Positions 50,350-58,972 of a stretch of 64,000 nucleotides of DNA are shown here, in pieces; positions within the stretch are counted from its first letter, which is position 1; each line of letters starts with the position of its first letter. The DNA comes from DATJLY01 sp035518375 (GTDB lineage: Bacteria > Pseudomonadota > Alphaproteobacteria > ATCC43930 > CGMCC-115725), in NCBI GenBank assembly GCA_035518375.1, contig DATIXQ010000117.1, positions 111,216 to 175,215 on the forward strand. The letters run 5' to 3'. The translations under genes and the position numbers were made by a program. The notes beneath the pieces were generated by a model that was not told where the DNA came from, ran no database searches, and saw only the letters and a list, made by a program, of their open reading frames with translations.

Positions 50350-51045
50350 CTAGTCGCCCTTGGCGCGGCGCACGGCGCGGCGGCTCAGATATTCCGAGAG
50401 CACAAGCGCCGCGAGCGAGAGCGCGACCGAGACGAGTGCCAACCGCATCGCTGGCGCGTCGCCCCCCGGCACCTGCGTGTCAGCATAGATCGCGAGCGGC
50501 AGGGTCCGGGTCTCGCCGGGAATGTTGGAGACAAAGGTAATGGTGGCGCCGAACTCGCCGAGGCTCCTGCCGAACGACAGCATTGCCCCCGCCAGAACGC
50601 CGGGCAGCGCGAGCGGCAGCGTTATGGTGAAAAAGACACGCGCATAGCCGGCGCCAAGCGTGCGCGCGGCACGCTCGAGCCGGAAATCGATCCCTTCGAG
50701 CGAGAGGCGGATGGCGCGCACCATGAGCGGGAACCCCATTACGGCCGAGGCGACCGCGGCTCCGGTCCAGCGGAAGGCGAGCGTGATGCCGAGCGTATCG
50801 TAAAGCCAAGCACCCAACGGCCCGTGCCGCCCGAGCAGCAGCAGCAGGCCGTACCCGATCGCCACCGGCGGAAGCACCAGCGGCAGGTAGACGACGCTTT
50901 CGGCGAGCGCTTTCAGCGGGAAGTCGCGGCGCGCGAAAAGGGCGGCGAGCGCAATCGCGAAGGGCAGGGATGCCGCGACCGCCACGCCCGACACCTTGAG
51001 GCTGAGCCAAATCGCGTTCCATTCGGCGTCGGTCAGGTGCGCCAT
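50350..51045 (-). CDS. modB: Molybdate-type ABC transporter permease ModB
   Basis: A 231-residue permease with five or six hydrophobic segments and the ABC-permease EAA region LPGVLAGAMLSFGRSLGEFG, the typical ModB form. It begins AEWNAIWLSLKVSGVAVAAS and has ARRDFPLKALAESVVYLPLV. ModB normally works with ModA (binding protein) and ModC (ATPase), but neither is in the window, so the gene is orphaned here or served by distant subunits. The upstream 137-bp gap separates it from a lipoprotein gene on the other strand. Confidence 0.88.
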   Translation of the reverse strand: MAHLTDAEWNAIWLSLKVSGVAVAASLPFAIALAALFARRDFPLKALAESVVYLPLVLPPVAIGYGLLLLLGRHGPLGAWLYDTLGITLAFRWTGAAVASAVMGFPLMVRAIRLSLEGIDFRLERAARTLGAGYARVFFTITLPLALPGVLAGAMLSFGRSLGEFGATITFVSNIPGETRTLPLAIYADTQVPGGDAPAMRLALVSVALSLAALVLSEYLSRRAVRRAKGD

Positions 51046-51182
51046 CGGGACATGTTAGCAAAGGCGGGCCGCAATTCCGCCGTGCGCGCGAACTGGGGCC
51101 CGGCGTAGCTGCAGCCGCAAGGGAACGATGCGCGCCACGGCTCCGTTTCCAGCGGAAGAAATCTCGGAATAGGAGGATTCCC

Positions 51183-51425
51183 ATGCGTTCGCAGACGGCG
51201 GCAGCCTTTGTCATGGCGGCGCTTGCGCTTTCCGCCTGCGGCACGTCGACCTCGGATCGCGCGATCTCCGGCGGCGCCATCGGCGCCGGCGCCGGCGCGG
51301 TTGGCGGTGCGCTCGTTGGCGCGCCGTTGGCTGGTGCGGCCATCGGCGGCGCGGTCGGCGCCGGTACGGGCGCGCTCACGAGCCCGAACCAGGTCGATCT
51401 GGGCAGGCCTGCGTGGGACCGCTGA
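51183..51425 (+). CDS. Glycine-zipper lipoprotein
   Basis: An 80-residue predicted lipoprotein: signal MRSQTAAAFVMAALALSAC with lipobox LSAC, then a glycine-zipper stretch of GxxxG repeats (GGAIGAGAGAVGGALVG), then an end SPNQVDLGRPAWDR. It is a paralogue of the other 80-residue gene at 61838-62080, which ends SPSKVDLGKPIWDK. An AGGAGGA ribosome-binding site precedes the ATG. The function, likely an outer-membrane or envelope anchor, is unknown. Confidence 0.85.
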   Translation: MRSQTAAAFVMAALALSACGTSTSDRAISGGAIGAGAGAVGGALVGAPLAGAAIGGAVGAGTGALTSPNQVDLGRPAWDR

Positions 51426-51542
51426 GCGCCTCGGCAAGCGGGCAAAGTCGCGTAAAAGGTCAACAAAAGAACCAGCGGTTGCCATAAATCAGACATGCTC
51501 TCCCGCCACTGTGCGAACGTGCCTTTGATGGGGAGTTTGCTT

Positions 51543-51734
51543 GTGACGAAGTGGCGTCTTGCTGGCGAACCGAGCCTCGAGGAGTTGCTCGGCGATGAGA
51601 TCATGGCCCCTGTCATGCGCCGCGCCGGGCTCGACGGCCCCGAGTTGCGCCGTCGTCTCCTCGAACTCGCGCATCGGCTCGGCGAACGGGCCGGCCGCGA
51701 GCCTTCATGCCGTTGCGGGAGCGCGGTCGGCTAG
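51543..51734 (+). CDS. Small hypothetical protein (63 residues)
   Basis: A 63-residue protein from a GTG preceded by GGGAG. It has KWRLAGEPSLEELLGDEIMA and VMRRAGLDGPELRRRLLELA, an amphipathic acidic-basic helix pair that I recall seeing in small proteins of other alphaproteobacteria. The last 30 bases overlap, on the opposite strand, the 3' end of the kinase gene. Function unknown. Confidence 0.6.
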   Translation: MTKWRLAGEPSLEELLGDEIMAPVMRRAGLDGPELRRRLLELAHRLGERAGREPSCRCGSAVG

Positions 51735-53120
51735 CCGCGGCGCCGTCTCCGCGGGCGCCAGCGGGAGCGTCATGACCGCCCGCAGGCCCGGCTCGTTGTC
51801 TTCGAGCCAGCACATTCCGCCATGAAGCCGCGCGACCGCGCGGACAAGGCTCAATCCCAATCCGTTGCCCGGCGTGCTGCGGCTACCTTCGAGCCGCACG
51901 AAGCGGTCGAACACGGCCTCGCGCCGGTCGGGCGGGATGCCGGGTCCACTGTCCGCGACCTCGACGCGCGCGCCGTCGGCTTCGGCTCGCGCGCGCAGCA
52001 TCACCATTCCTGCGGGCGTGTATTTGAGCGCGTTGTCGACGAGGTTGGCGATCGCCTGCGACAACAGGTGGCGGTCGCCGCGCACCCGTACTTTCTCGTC
52101 CGTCTCGAGGACGAGGCGCAATCCGTTCTCGTCGGCGACCGGCTCGTAGAGTTCGGCCACCGAGCGCGCGATCTCCGCAAGGTCGACCACCGCCCAGGCC
52201 TCGCGCCGCGAGCCCGCCTCGGCCTCGGCGATCGATAGAAGCGAGTTGAAGGTGACGAGAAGCCGGTCGGCCTCGGCGATCGTATCGCGCAACGCGTCGC
52301 CGTAACGCTGCGCGTCGGGCTTCTCGAGGAGCGTCACTTCCAATCGCGCGCGCAGCCGCGAGAGAGGCGTGCGCAAATCGTGCGCGATGTTGTCGGTCAC
52401 CTGCCGCATCGCCAGCATCAGCCGCTCGATCTGGTCGAGCATGGCGTTGAGGTTGGCGGCGAGCTGGTCGAACTCGTCGCCGCTTCCCGAGAGCGGCACG
52501 CGCTGGCTCAGGTCGCCGTGGATGATGCGCGCACTCGTGCGGTTCACGGCCTCTATGCGCCGCAGCATGTGCCCGGTCATGAGCACGCCGCCGATGATGC
52601 CGAGCGCGAGCGTGAGGAGCGCCGCCCATGACAGAGTGTCGAGGATGCGTGCGCGGAACGCCGAGGCGTCGCGCAGGTCGCGCCCGACGAGGAGCCGATA
52701 GCCCCCCGGCAACACGAACACGGAGGCGAGCGCCTGATGCGTCTCGGCGACACCGCCCGAATTCTCCTTGACCGGAAACTGGATCCAGCCGGGCCGGATC
52801 GGGGTCGCGGCCGGCCATTGGTCGAGATTGCCGGCAAGCCGGTGCAGCATCGGATCGGTGATGAGATAGAGCGTGCGCTCGGTGCCGGCGCGGGTGACGC
52901 TGCGGTCGCCGATGATCTCGACGAGGCCGGCGAGCCCGCGCTCCTGGTACTGCTCGGCGAGGCCGCGCGATTGCGCATCGAGCGTCGCCTCGGTCTGGCG
53001 CTGGGCGAAATCGGCGGTCGAGAAATAGATGAAGACGAGGAGCGCCGTCACCGACGCGGCGAAGAGCGCGAAGTAAAGCGCGGCGAGCCGGACGGCATTG
53101 GTGCGCAGATAGCGCCGCAT
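51705..53120 (-). CDS. Sensor histidine kinase, two-component
   Basis: A 471-residue kinase with membrane segments at about 8-30 and 163-186, a periplasmic domain between them, a HAMP domain (RRIEAVNRTSARIIHGDLSQ), HisKA with VTDNIAHDLRTPLSRLRARL (His247), and HATPase with NLVDNALKYTPAGMV, DSGPGIP and GNGLGLSLVRAVARLHGG. Its stop-side end overlaps the small gene on the other strand. It is 3 bp downstream of the OmpR-type regulator, which is its cognate partner by position. The signal is unknown. Confidence 0.93.
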   Translation of the reverse strand: MRRYLRTNAVRLAALYFALFAASVTALLVFIYFSTADFAQRQTEATLDAQSRGLAEQYQERGLAGLVEIIGDRSVTRAGTERTLYLITDPMLHRLAGNLDQWPAATPIRPGWIQFPVKENSGGVAETHQALASVFVLPGGYRLLVGRDLRDASAFRARILDTLSWAALLTLALGIIGGVLMTGHMLRRIEAVNRTSARIIHGDLSQRVPLSGSGDEFDQLAANLNAMLDQIERLMLAMRQVTDNIAHDLRTPLSRLRARLEVTLLEKPDAQRYGDALRDTIAEADRLLVTFNSLLSIAEAEAGSRREAWAVVDLAEIARSVAELYEPVADENGLRLVLETDEKVRVRGDRHLLSQAIANLVDNALKYTPAGMVMLRARAEADGARVEVADSGPGIPPDRREAVFDRFVRLEGSRSTPGNGLGLSLVRAVARLHGGMCWLEDNEPGLRAVMTLPLAPAETAPRLADRAPATA

Positions 53121-53123
53121 CGC

Positions 53124-53798
53124 TTACTCCGCCGCGAGGCGATAGCCCGCGCCGCGCACCGTGTGCAGCAGCGCATGCTCGAAGCCCTTGTCGATCTTCT
53201 GCCTGAGGCGGCTCACATGCACGTCGATCACGTTGGTCTGCGGATCGAAGTGATAGTCCCAAACATTTTCGAGCAGCATCGTGCGCGTCACGACCTGGCC
53301 CGCGCGCCGCATCATGAACTCCAAGAGCCGGAACTCGCGCGGCAGGAGCTCGATCTCGCGCCCGCCGCGGCGCACGCGCCGCGCCAGCAGATCCATCTCG
53401 AGATCGCCGACGCTGAGCCGCGTCGTGACGTTGGGCCCGCCGCTCCGCCGCAAGAGCGCTTCGAGACGTGCGAGCAGCTCGGCAAACGCGAACGGCTTTA
53501 CAAGATAGTCGTCGCCGCCGGCACGCAGGCCTTTGACGCGATCATCGACTGCACCCAAGGCGCTCAGGATCAAGGCGGGCGTGCGCACGTCGGCCGCGCG
53601 CAAGGCGGTGATCAGGGCGAGCCCGTCCAGTCCCGGCAGCATGCGGTCGACGACGAGCGCGTCGTAGCTGCCGTCGGTCGCCATGAAGAGGCCCTCGCGC
53701 CCTTCGGCGGCGTGATCGACCACATAGCCGCTCTCGCCGAGGCCTTTCACGACATAGGCAGCGGCTTCGCGATCGTCCTCGATGACAAGAACTTTCAT
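53124..53798 (-). CDS. OmpR/PhoB-family response regulator
   Basis: A 224-residue regulator: receiver domain with acidic pocket IEDD, phospho-acceptor Asp in DALVVDRMLPGLDG, switch Lys in GGDDYLVKPFAFAELLAR, then a C-terminal winged helix (RLLEFMMRRAGQVVTRTMLL; NVIDVHVSRLRQKIDKGFEH; VRGAGYRL). The ATG at 53798 starts at MKVLVIEDD, the normal receiver start. It lies upstream of its kinase gene. Confidence 0.94.
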   Translation of the reverse strand: MKVLVIEDDREAAAYVVKGLGESGYVVDHAAEGREGLFMATDGSYDALVVDRMLPGLDGLALITALRAADVRTPALILSALGAVDDRVKGLRAGGDDYLVKPFAFAELLARLEALLRRSGGPNVTTRLSVGDLEMDLLARRVRRGGREIELLPREFRLLEFMMRRAGQVVTRTMLLENVWDYHFDPQTNVIDVHVSRLRQKIDKGFEHALLHTVRGAGYRLAAE

Positions 53799-53946
53799 TA
53801 AAACACTCGCGCATGCCGACAATAGAGCGCGCATTGGACACGGAAAAGACCCGCCGCCGAGGAACGACCTCAAGCAAATCCTCGTTAGCGTACAGCCAGA
53901 AAGGCGGATGAAACCGCGCCGTTTGGACCTGGGAGAGCAAGAGCAT

Positions 53947-54345
53947 ATGGATCAGCCCCGCACGGGCGGGCCGACGGCCTCGATCCTCATCGTCGAGGAT
54001 GAGGCGCTCATCGCAAGTTACATTCGCGAGGTGCTTGAGGAATCGGGCTTCGCGATCGTCGGCGTGGCGTCTTCGGGGATCGAGGCGCTGACACTTGCGG
54101 CCGACATGCGGCCTGATCTCGCGCTCGTCGACATCAAGCTCGCCGGGCCCATGGACGGGATCGAAGTCGTGCAGGAGATGCGCCGCCGCTTCGACGTGCC
54201 CGCGATCTTCCTTTCGGGCGTGGCCGATCCCGCGGTGATGGAACGCGCCCGGAAAACCCCGGCCTTAGGCTTCCTCGAGAAGCCGTTCCGGCCGAGCCAG
54301 GTCTTCAACGCGCTGCAGCGGGCTCTCTCACGGACGCCGGGCTAG
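53947..54345 (+). CDS. Single-domain response regulator (receiver only)
   Basis: A 132-residue protein with a full receiver domain: ASILIVEDEALIASYIREVL, phospho-Asp in LALVDIKLAGPMDG, and the Lys in GFLEKPFRPSQV. There is no output domain. A short Pro/Thr/Gly leader precedes the receiver. The start chosen is close to a GGGAGAGCAAGAG stretch. It is divergent from the OmpR regulator and could be a phosphorelay intermediate or take phosphate from a hybrid kinase elsewhere. Confidence 0.88.
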   Translation: MDQPRTGGPTASILIVEDEALIASYIREVLEESGFAIVGVASSGIEALTLAADMRPDLALVDIKLAGPMDGIEVVQEMRRRFDVPAIFLSGVADPAVMERARKTPALGFLEKPFRPSQVFNALQRALSRTPG

Positions 54346-54361
54346 GCCCGCCACGGCCCGG

Positions 54362-54445
54362 TCAGCCCAATGTCACCCACAACGCCAGCGCCCAGCCGAG
54401 CACGACAACCGCCCAGTCCTGCCGGTCGAAAGCTCTTTTGCCCAT
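54362..54445 (-). CDS. Putative 27-residue membrane microprotein
   Basis: A short frame with a GGAAGG ribosome-binding site three bases upstream encodes MGKRAFDRQDWAVVVLGWAL followed by ALWVTLG, a basic N-terminus and one membrane-spanning segment. The good ribosome-binding site and clean topology make it worth noting, though so short a frame can arise by chance. Confidence 0.35.
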   Translation of the reverse strand: MGKRAFDRQDWAVVVLGWALALWVTLG

Positions 54446-54529
54446 TGCCGCCTTCCTTGCGCGAGAAGAGGCAAAGTTAGCGCAAGAACAAAACAGGAAC
54501 AAGTGCTTTCTTAGCCAGGGGCGCCTGCC

Positions 54530-54922
54530 TCATTTCCACTGGCGCAGCTCAATGCTGTAGCCGTTTGGATCGTGGATTTCCGCGCGGGCATAGGTGTCGC
54601 GGACGAGCGGGCCCCAGGTGATGGGCACACCCTTTGACTTGAGGAAGTCGACCGCCTTCGCCATGTCCTCGACTTCGATCGCGGCGAGATTCCAGCCGAG
54701 ATGAACACCGCTGGCCGCCGGCCCAGGCTTCACGCCGTTGTATGTGATGACCTCGATCACGGTGCCGCCGAGATCGAGATAGGCAAGGTCGAGCGCGGTG
54801 CCGTTCGGCGCCTGCACGCGATCGCGTTTTTTCACGCTGAAGCCAAGTACCTCCGTGTAGAACTTCACCGTCTGCTCCGGCTGATCGGTGACGAGCTCGA
54901 CATGATCGATGCGCTTGAACAT
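54530..54922 (-). CDS. VOC superfamily (glyoxalase-fold) protein
   Basis: A 130-residue vicinal-oxygen-chelate protein. It opens FKRIDHVELVTDQPEQTVKF with YTEVLGFSVKKRDRV, has GTALDLAYLDLGGTVIEVIT, and ends with IHDPNGYSIELRQWK, where His8, a middle Glu and the last Glu are the usual metal ligands. Family members include lactoylglutathione lyase and extradiol dioxygenases. It is 11 bp downstream of the acyl-CoA dehydrogenase and probably acts in the same pathway. Confidence 0.87.
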   Translation of the reverse strand: MFKRIDHVELVTDQPEQTVKFYTEVLGFSVKKRDRVQAPNGTALDLAYLDLGGTVIEVITYNGVKPGPAASGVHLGWNLAAIEVEDMAKAVDFLKSKGVPITWGPLVRDTYARAEIHDPNGYSIELRQWK

Positions 54923-54933
54923 GAGGTGTCTCC

Positions 54934-56160
54934 CTAGTTCCGCTTGCCGCGTCGCGTCTCGACATCTCGGATTTCGGCGCGCGCAATGCCGCGCAGATGC
55001 ACTTCGTCGGGGCCGTCGACGATCTGGAGATAGCGGCCGTGCGTCCAGATGTCGGGGAGCGGCGTGTCCTGGGTCAGGCCCTTGGCGCCGAAGGTCTGCA
55101 TCGCGCGGTTGGCGATCGCGACTTCGATGCGCGGCACGATCACCTTGATGAGCGAGACCTCGCGCCGCGCCGCCTTGTTGCCATGCGCATCCATGAGCCA
55201 CGCCGCTTTCAGCACCAGAAGCCGAGCCTGCTCGATCTCGATCCGCGAGAGCGCGATCCATTCGCGGATCGTGCCGTGCTCGGCCAAGGCCTGGCCGAAG
55301 GTGCGGCGGGAAAGGGCGCGCTCGACCATGAGCTCGAGCGCGACCTCGGCAGCTCCGAGGGCGCGCATGCAGTGATGGATGCGGCCCGGCCCCAAGCGCG
55401 CCTGCGCCAGCGCGAAGCCGCCGCCTTCCTCGCCCAAGAGGTTGTCGGCCGGCACGCGCACGTTCTCGAACAGCACCTCGCAGTGGCCTTGCGGATGGCG
55501 CTCGTGCATCACCGGGGGGTTGCGCACGACGGTGAGCCCGGGCGTGTCGCGCGGCACCAGCACCATGCTCTGGCGCTTGTGCGGCTCAGGCCGGTCGGGG
55601 CTCGTCTGCCCCATGACGATGAAGATCTTGGTGCGCGGGTCGGCGGCGTTGCTGATAAACCACTTGCGGCCGTTGATGACCCATTCGCCGCCCTCGCGCT
55701 TGATCGAAGTGCGGATATTGGTTGCGTCCGAAGATGCGACGTCCGGCTCTGTCATCGCGAAGGACGACCGGATACGGCCTTCCAGAAGCGGCGTTAACCA
55801 TGCCGCTTTCTGCGCCGAGGTCGCGGCAAGGTGCAAAAGCTCCATGTTGCCGGTATCCGGCGCGCTGCAGTTGAACACCTCGGACGACCACGGCATCCGG
55901 CCCATGATCTCGGCGCAGGGGGCATAGTCGAGGTTCGACATCTGCGTCCCTGGCTCGTCGGGCTTGAGCCCGGGCAAGAACAGGTTCCAGAGGCCCTGCG
56001 CCCGCGCCTTGGCCTTAAGATCCTCGAGGAAGGGCAGGGGGAAGACGCCCTCCTCTTCGAGCCGCTTCCGCTCCTCCTCGCGCGGCGCGAGGTGGTCAGC
56101 GATGAAGGCGCGGATGAGGCCCTGCATGCGCAGCGATTTGGCCGAGAACTCGAACTCCAT
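54934..56160 (-). CDS. Acyl-CoA dehydrogenase
   Basis: A 408-residue FAD-dependent acyl-CoA dehydrogenase with FAMTEPDVASSDATNIRTSI (FAD/substrate loop), GEWVINGRKWFISNA, and GPGRIHHCMRALGAAEVALE and TFGQALAEHGTIREWIALSR in the C-terminal helical domain. The catalytic base is most likely in the DGPDEVHLRGIARAEI stretch. It is the ACAD11-like type. The VOC gene follows on the same strand, so it may belong to a branched-chain or aromatic acid degradation pathway. Confidence 0.9.
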   Translation of the reverse strand: MEFEFSAKSLRMQGLIRAFIADHLAPREEERKRLEEEGVFPLPFLEDLKAKARAQGLWNLFLPGLKPDEPGTQMSNLDYAPCAEIMGRMPWSSEVFNCSAPDTGNMELLHLAATSAQKAAWLTPLLEGRIRSSFAMTEPDVASSDATNIRTSIKREGGEWVINGRKWFISNAADPRTKIFIVMGQTSPDRPEPHKRQSMVLVPRDTPGLTVVRNPPVMHERHPQGHCEVLFENVRVPADNLLGEEGGGFALAQARLGPGRIHHCMRALGAAEVALELMVERALSRRTFGQALAEHGTIREWIALSRIEIEQARLLVLKAAWLMDAHGNKAARREVSLIKVIVPRIEVAIANRAMQTFGAKGLTQDTPLPDIWTHGRYLQIVDGPDEVHLRGIARAEIRDVETRRGKRN

Positions 56161-56359
56161 GGGCGTTCATCCTCCCGCGTAAGGATGGGGCAGGCCGGGG
56201 CTCGCTGTCCACAGGAGGCAAGGCGCTCGGTCCCTTGGTGCGGCGGCCTTCGCCTCCAACGGCGCGTGGCAAAGAACCGCAGGCGTATGGAACCAATGCC
56301 TGTGTCATTTTGTAGATGGGGGTGGGCCGTACGACCGACGAGTGAAAGGCTTTTGCGCC

Positions 56360-57028
56360 ATGCCCTCCGTGTCCCTGCGCTCCCGCCCGATCCTGCCGTT
56401 GCTTGTCGGTCTTGCGTTCCTGGTGCCGATCGGTGCCAGCGCCGCCCCGCCCGCCGATCCCGCGGCGGTCGTTAACGCGTTCGTCGCCGATCTCGGCCGA
56501 ATGTCGAGCGACCAGAGCCTGAATGCCTCCGATCGCGAGCGTGCCTTCAGCCATATACTGGCGACGGATTGCGACGTCTCGCGCATCGCGAACTATGCGC
56601 TCGGCAGCTATTTCGCCTCGGCCGGTACCGACGAGCGGCAGGCATACGACACCCTGTTCGAGCGCTGGGTCACTCATGTCTTCGCGGAGCGGCTCGGCGG
56701 ATTCACCTCCGCCTCGTTCAATGTGACGGGAACCGCGCCGGCGAAAGACAGCGCCGACAAGATCGTGTCCTCCACGATTTCTGACGACGGCCGTCCGGTC
56801 CATATCGACTGGCGCGTGAGTTCGGGCGCGAGCGGCTATCGCATCGTCGATGTCGCCATGGAGGGGATCAGCATGGCGGTGGTCGAGCGTGAAGAGATCG
56901 GTGACGTACTGCGCCGCAACGGCGGCACCGTCGCGGGCCTCAATCACGCCCTCGAAGCGAAGCTCACGGAGAACGCTTCGGCTCCGTCTCGCGGCTCGGC
57001 GCAGCTCACCTCGACCTCATCCCACTGA
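56360..57028 (+). CDS. MlaC-like phospholipid-binding periplasmic protein
   Basis: A 222-residue protein of the Ttg2D/MlaC family. It has a signal peptide (SRPILPLLVGLAFLVPIGAS), then DERQAYDTLFERWVTHVFAE, IVSSTISDDGRPVHIDWRVS and GYRIVDVAMEGISMAVVERE, which are the recognised hydrophobic and aromatic parts of the MlaC fold. MlaC carries phospholipids between MlaA and the MlaFEDB complex; no other mla gene lies nearby. The ATG at 56360 was preferred to a GTG at 56342. Confidence 0.85.
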   Translation: MPSVSLRSRPILPLLVGLAFLVPIGASAAPPADPAAVVNAFVADLGRMSSDQSLNASDRERAFSHILATDCDVSRIANYALGSYFASAGTDERQAYDTLFERWVTHVFAERLGGFTSASFNVTGTAPAKDSADKIVSSTISDDGRPVHIDWRVSSGASGYRIVDVAMEGISMAVVEREEIGDVLRRNGGTVAGLNHALEAKLTENASAPSRGSAQLTSTSSH

Positions 57029-57102
57029 CGGCAGGCTCCTCGGCTCCGCGCACCTGGCGGTAATTAATTCGACCGCAAGAGCCGGAGTGTTGGGCGCGTG
57101 CG

Positions 57103-57119
57103 TTGCGGCCATATTGCGG
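57103..57119 (+). repeat. Direct TTGCGG repeat upstream of ada
   Basis: TTGCGG at 57103-57108 and 57114-57119 is repeated after exactly 11 bp, one helical turn, about 40-50 bp before ada. It could be a binding site for Ada itself, which activates its own operon when alkylated. No E. coli-type Ada box is seen. Confidence 0.3.
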
Positions 57120-57156
57120 TCGCGGCCACAACCGCCCATGCTTTGAGGAGAGTGAT

Positions 57157-58230
57157 ATGCCGATGACCGCTTTCGCCAAGAGTCCGGCGCCTTATGCCGA
57201 CGATGACGCGCGCTGGGACGCCGTGTGCCGTCGCGACCGAGGCGCCGACGGGGCCTTTGTCTTATCTGTGCGCACGACCGGTGTTTATTGCCGCCCGTCC
57301 TGTGGCGCGCGCCGCCCGCTCCGTCAGAACGTGCGCTTCCATGTCGATTGCGCCGCAGCGGAGCGCGCGGGCTTCCGCCCGTGCAAGCGCTGCCGCCCGA
57401 ACGAAACTGGGGAGCGCCATACCGCAGCGATCACCGCCGCGTGCCGCGAGATCGCCGCGGCCGAGGACATGCCGCCGCTTACCGAACTCGCGCATACCGC
57501 GGGGCTTTCGCCCTTCCACTTCCATCGCGTGTTCCGGCAGGTGACGGGCCTCACCCCGCGCCAGTACCGCGCAGCGGAGCGGGGCAAGCGTCTGCGCGAG
57601 GAATTGCCGCGGGCGCAGTCTGTCACGGCCGCGATCTACGATGCCGGCTTCAACTCGAGCGGGCGGTTTTATGCCGCCTCGGACGCGATCCTCGGCATGA
57701 CGCCCTCGCGCTTCCGCGCCGGCGGCGCCGGCGTCAAGATCCGCTTCGCGGTGGGTCAATGCTCGCTTGGCGCGATTCTCGTCGCCGCGAGCGAGAAGGG
57801 CATCTGCGCCATCATGCTGGGCGACGAGGCAGGGGCGCTCGTACGTGCGCTCGAGGACCGCTTCCCCAAGGCGGCGCTCGAAGCCGGCGACTCTGGGTTC
57901 GAGTCGTGGGTGGCGCAGGTCGTGGGCCTCGTGGAGACGCCGCAGATCGGGCTCGATCTCCCGCTCGATCTGCGCGGGACGGCGTTCCAGCAGCGCGTGT
58001 GGCGTGCGTTGCGCGAGATCCCGCCGGGCACGACCGCGACCTACACGGAGATCGCACGCCGCATCGGCGCACCTCACGCCGTGCGCGCGGTCGGCACCGC
58101 CTGCGGCGCCAATCCCATCGCGGTCGCGATCCCGTGCCATCGCGTCGTGCGTTCCGACGGCTCGCTCGCCGGATACCGCTGGGGCATCGAGCGCAAGCGC
58201 GCGCTCATCGCCCGCGAGTCAGGGCGGTGA
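57157..58230 (+). CDS. ada: Bifunctional Ada: DNA methyltransferase and alkylation-response activator
   Basis: A 357-residue protein with all three Ada parts. The N-terminal zinc domain has the methyl-accepting Cys in TTGVYCRPSCGARRPLR and the second pair in PCKRCRP; an AraC-type helix-turn-helix follows (FHRVFRQVTGLTPRQYRAAE); the C-terminal MGMT domain has the active Cys in IAVAIPCHRVVRSDGSLAGY. It repairs methylphosphotriesters and O6-methylguanine and activates the adaptive response. The ATG at 57157 follows GAGGAGAG. It overlaps the next gene by GTGA. Confidence 0.95.
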   Translation: MPMTAFAKSPAPYADDDARWDAVCRRDRGADGAFVLSVRTTGVYCRPSCGARRPLRQNVRFHVDCAAAERAGFRPCKRCRPNETGERHTAAITAACREIAAAEDMPPLTELAHTAGLSPFHFHRVFRQVTGLTPRQYRAAERGKRLREELPRAQSVTAAIYDAGFNSSGRFYAASDAILGMTPSRFRAGGAGVKIRFAVGQCSLGAILVAASEKGICAIMLGDEAGALVRALEDRFPKAALEAGDSGFESWVAQVVGLVETPQIGLDLPLDLRGTAFQQRVWRALREIPPGTTATYTEIARRIGAPHAVRAVGTACGANPIAVAIPCHRVVRSDGSLAGYRWGIERKRALIARESGR

Positions 58231-58964
58231 GCCTCGCCGCAAGGGCGATCGAGGCAGGCCCGTCGCTTGGCCGACGCATTGCCGAGCGCGACTGGACGGC
58301 GGTCGAAGCGGCGCTCGACGAGCAGGGCGCCGCCGTCCTTCCGGGCCTGCTCGAAGCGGAGGAGTGCGCCGAGCTTGCCGCGCACTATGACGACAGCGCT
58401 GGCTTCCGCAGCACCGTGGTCATGGCGCGGCACGGTTTCGGGCGCGGCGAATACAAGTACTTCCGCTATCCGCTCCCAGCCACGGTCGATGCGCTGCGCC
58501 AGAACCTTTATCCGCGCCTGGCGCCGATCGCCAATCGCTGGAACGAGGCCATGCGCAGCCCCGTGCAATATCCCGGCACGCTCGCGGCGTGGCTCGAGCG
58601 CTGCCACCGCGCCGGCCAGACGAAGCCCACGCCGCTCCTCCTGCACTACAAGGCGGGCGACTACAACTGCCTGCACCAGGATCTCTACGGAGAGCACGTC
58701 TTTCCGATCCAGGCGACGGTTCTGCTGAGCGATCAGCGCGGCTTCGCTGGGGGCGAGTTCGTGCTGACCGAGCAGCGCCCGCGCCAGCAGTCACGCGCGG
58801 AAGTGATTTCGCTCGCGCAGGGTGATGCGGTGCTGTTCGCGGTGAACCATCGGCCGGCCATGGGCGCGCGCGGATACCATCGCGTGACGATGCGGCATGG
58901 CGTGAGCCGCCTTCATTCGGGCGAGCGCATGACGCTCGGCGTCATCTTCCACGACGCGTGTTAG
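58227..58964 (+). CDS. 2-oxoglutarate/Fe(II)-dependent oxygenase beside ada
   Basis: A 245-residue 2OG-Fe(II) oxygenase (prolyl-hydroxylase-like fold). The metal-binding motif HxD is in YNCLHQDLYGEHVFPIQATV, the distal His/Arg pair in GYHRVTMRHGVSRLHSGERM. The start GTG overlaps the ada stop, so it is translationally coupled to Ada, and alkB follows two genes later. Homologues next to ada are common in alphaproteobacteria. It may be an extra alkylation-repair enzyme; the substrate has not been shown here. Confidence 0.85.
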   Translation: MSLAARAIEAGPSLGRRIAERDWTAVEAALDEQGAAVLPGLLEAEECAELAAHYDDSAGFRSTVVMARHGFGRGEYKYFRYPLPATVDALRQNLYPRLAPIANRWNEAMRSPVQYPGTLAAWLERCHRAGQTKPTPLLLHYKAGDYNCLHQDLYGEHVFPIQATVLLSDQRGFAGGEFVLTEQRPRQQSRAEVISLAQGDAVLFAVNHRPAMGARGYHRVTMRHGVSRLHSGERMTLGVIFHDAC

Positions 58965-58972
58965 GAGGGACG

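Noticed and set aside
49171..51108. A 645-codon plus-strand open frame
   Set aside because: It is antisense to the second Ldh2-type gene and modB, and the translation is shadow-like.
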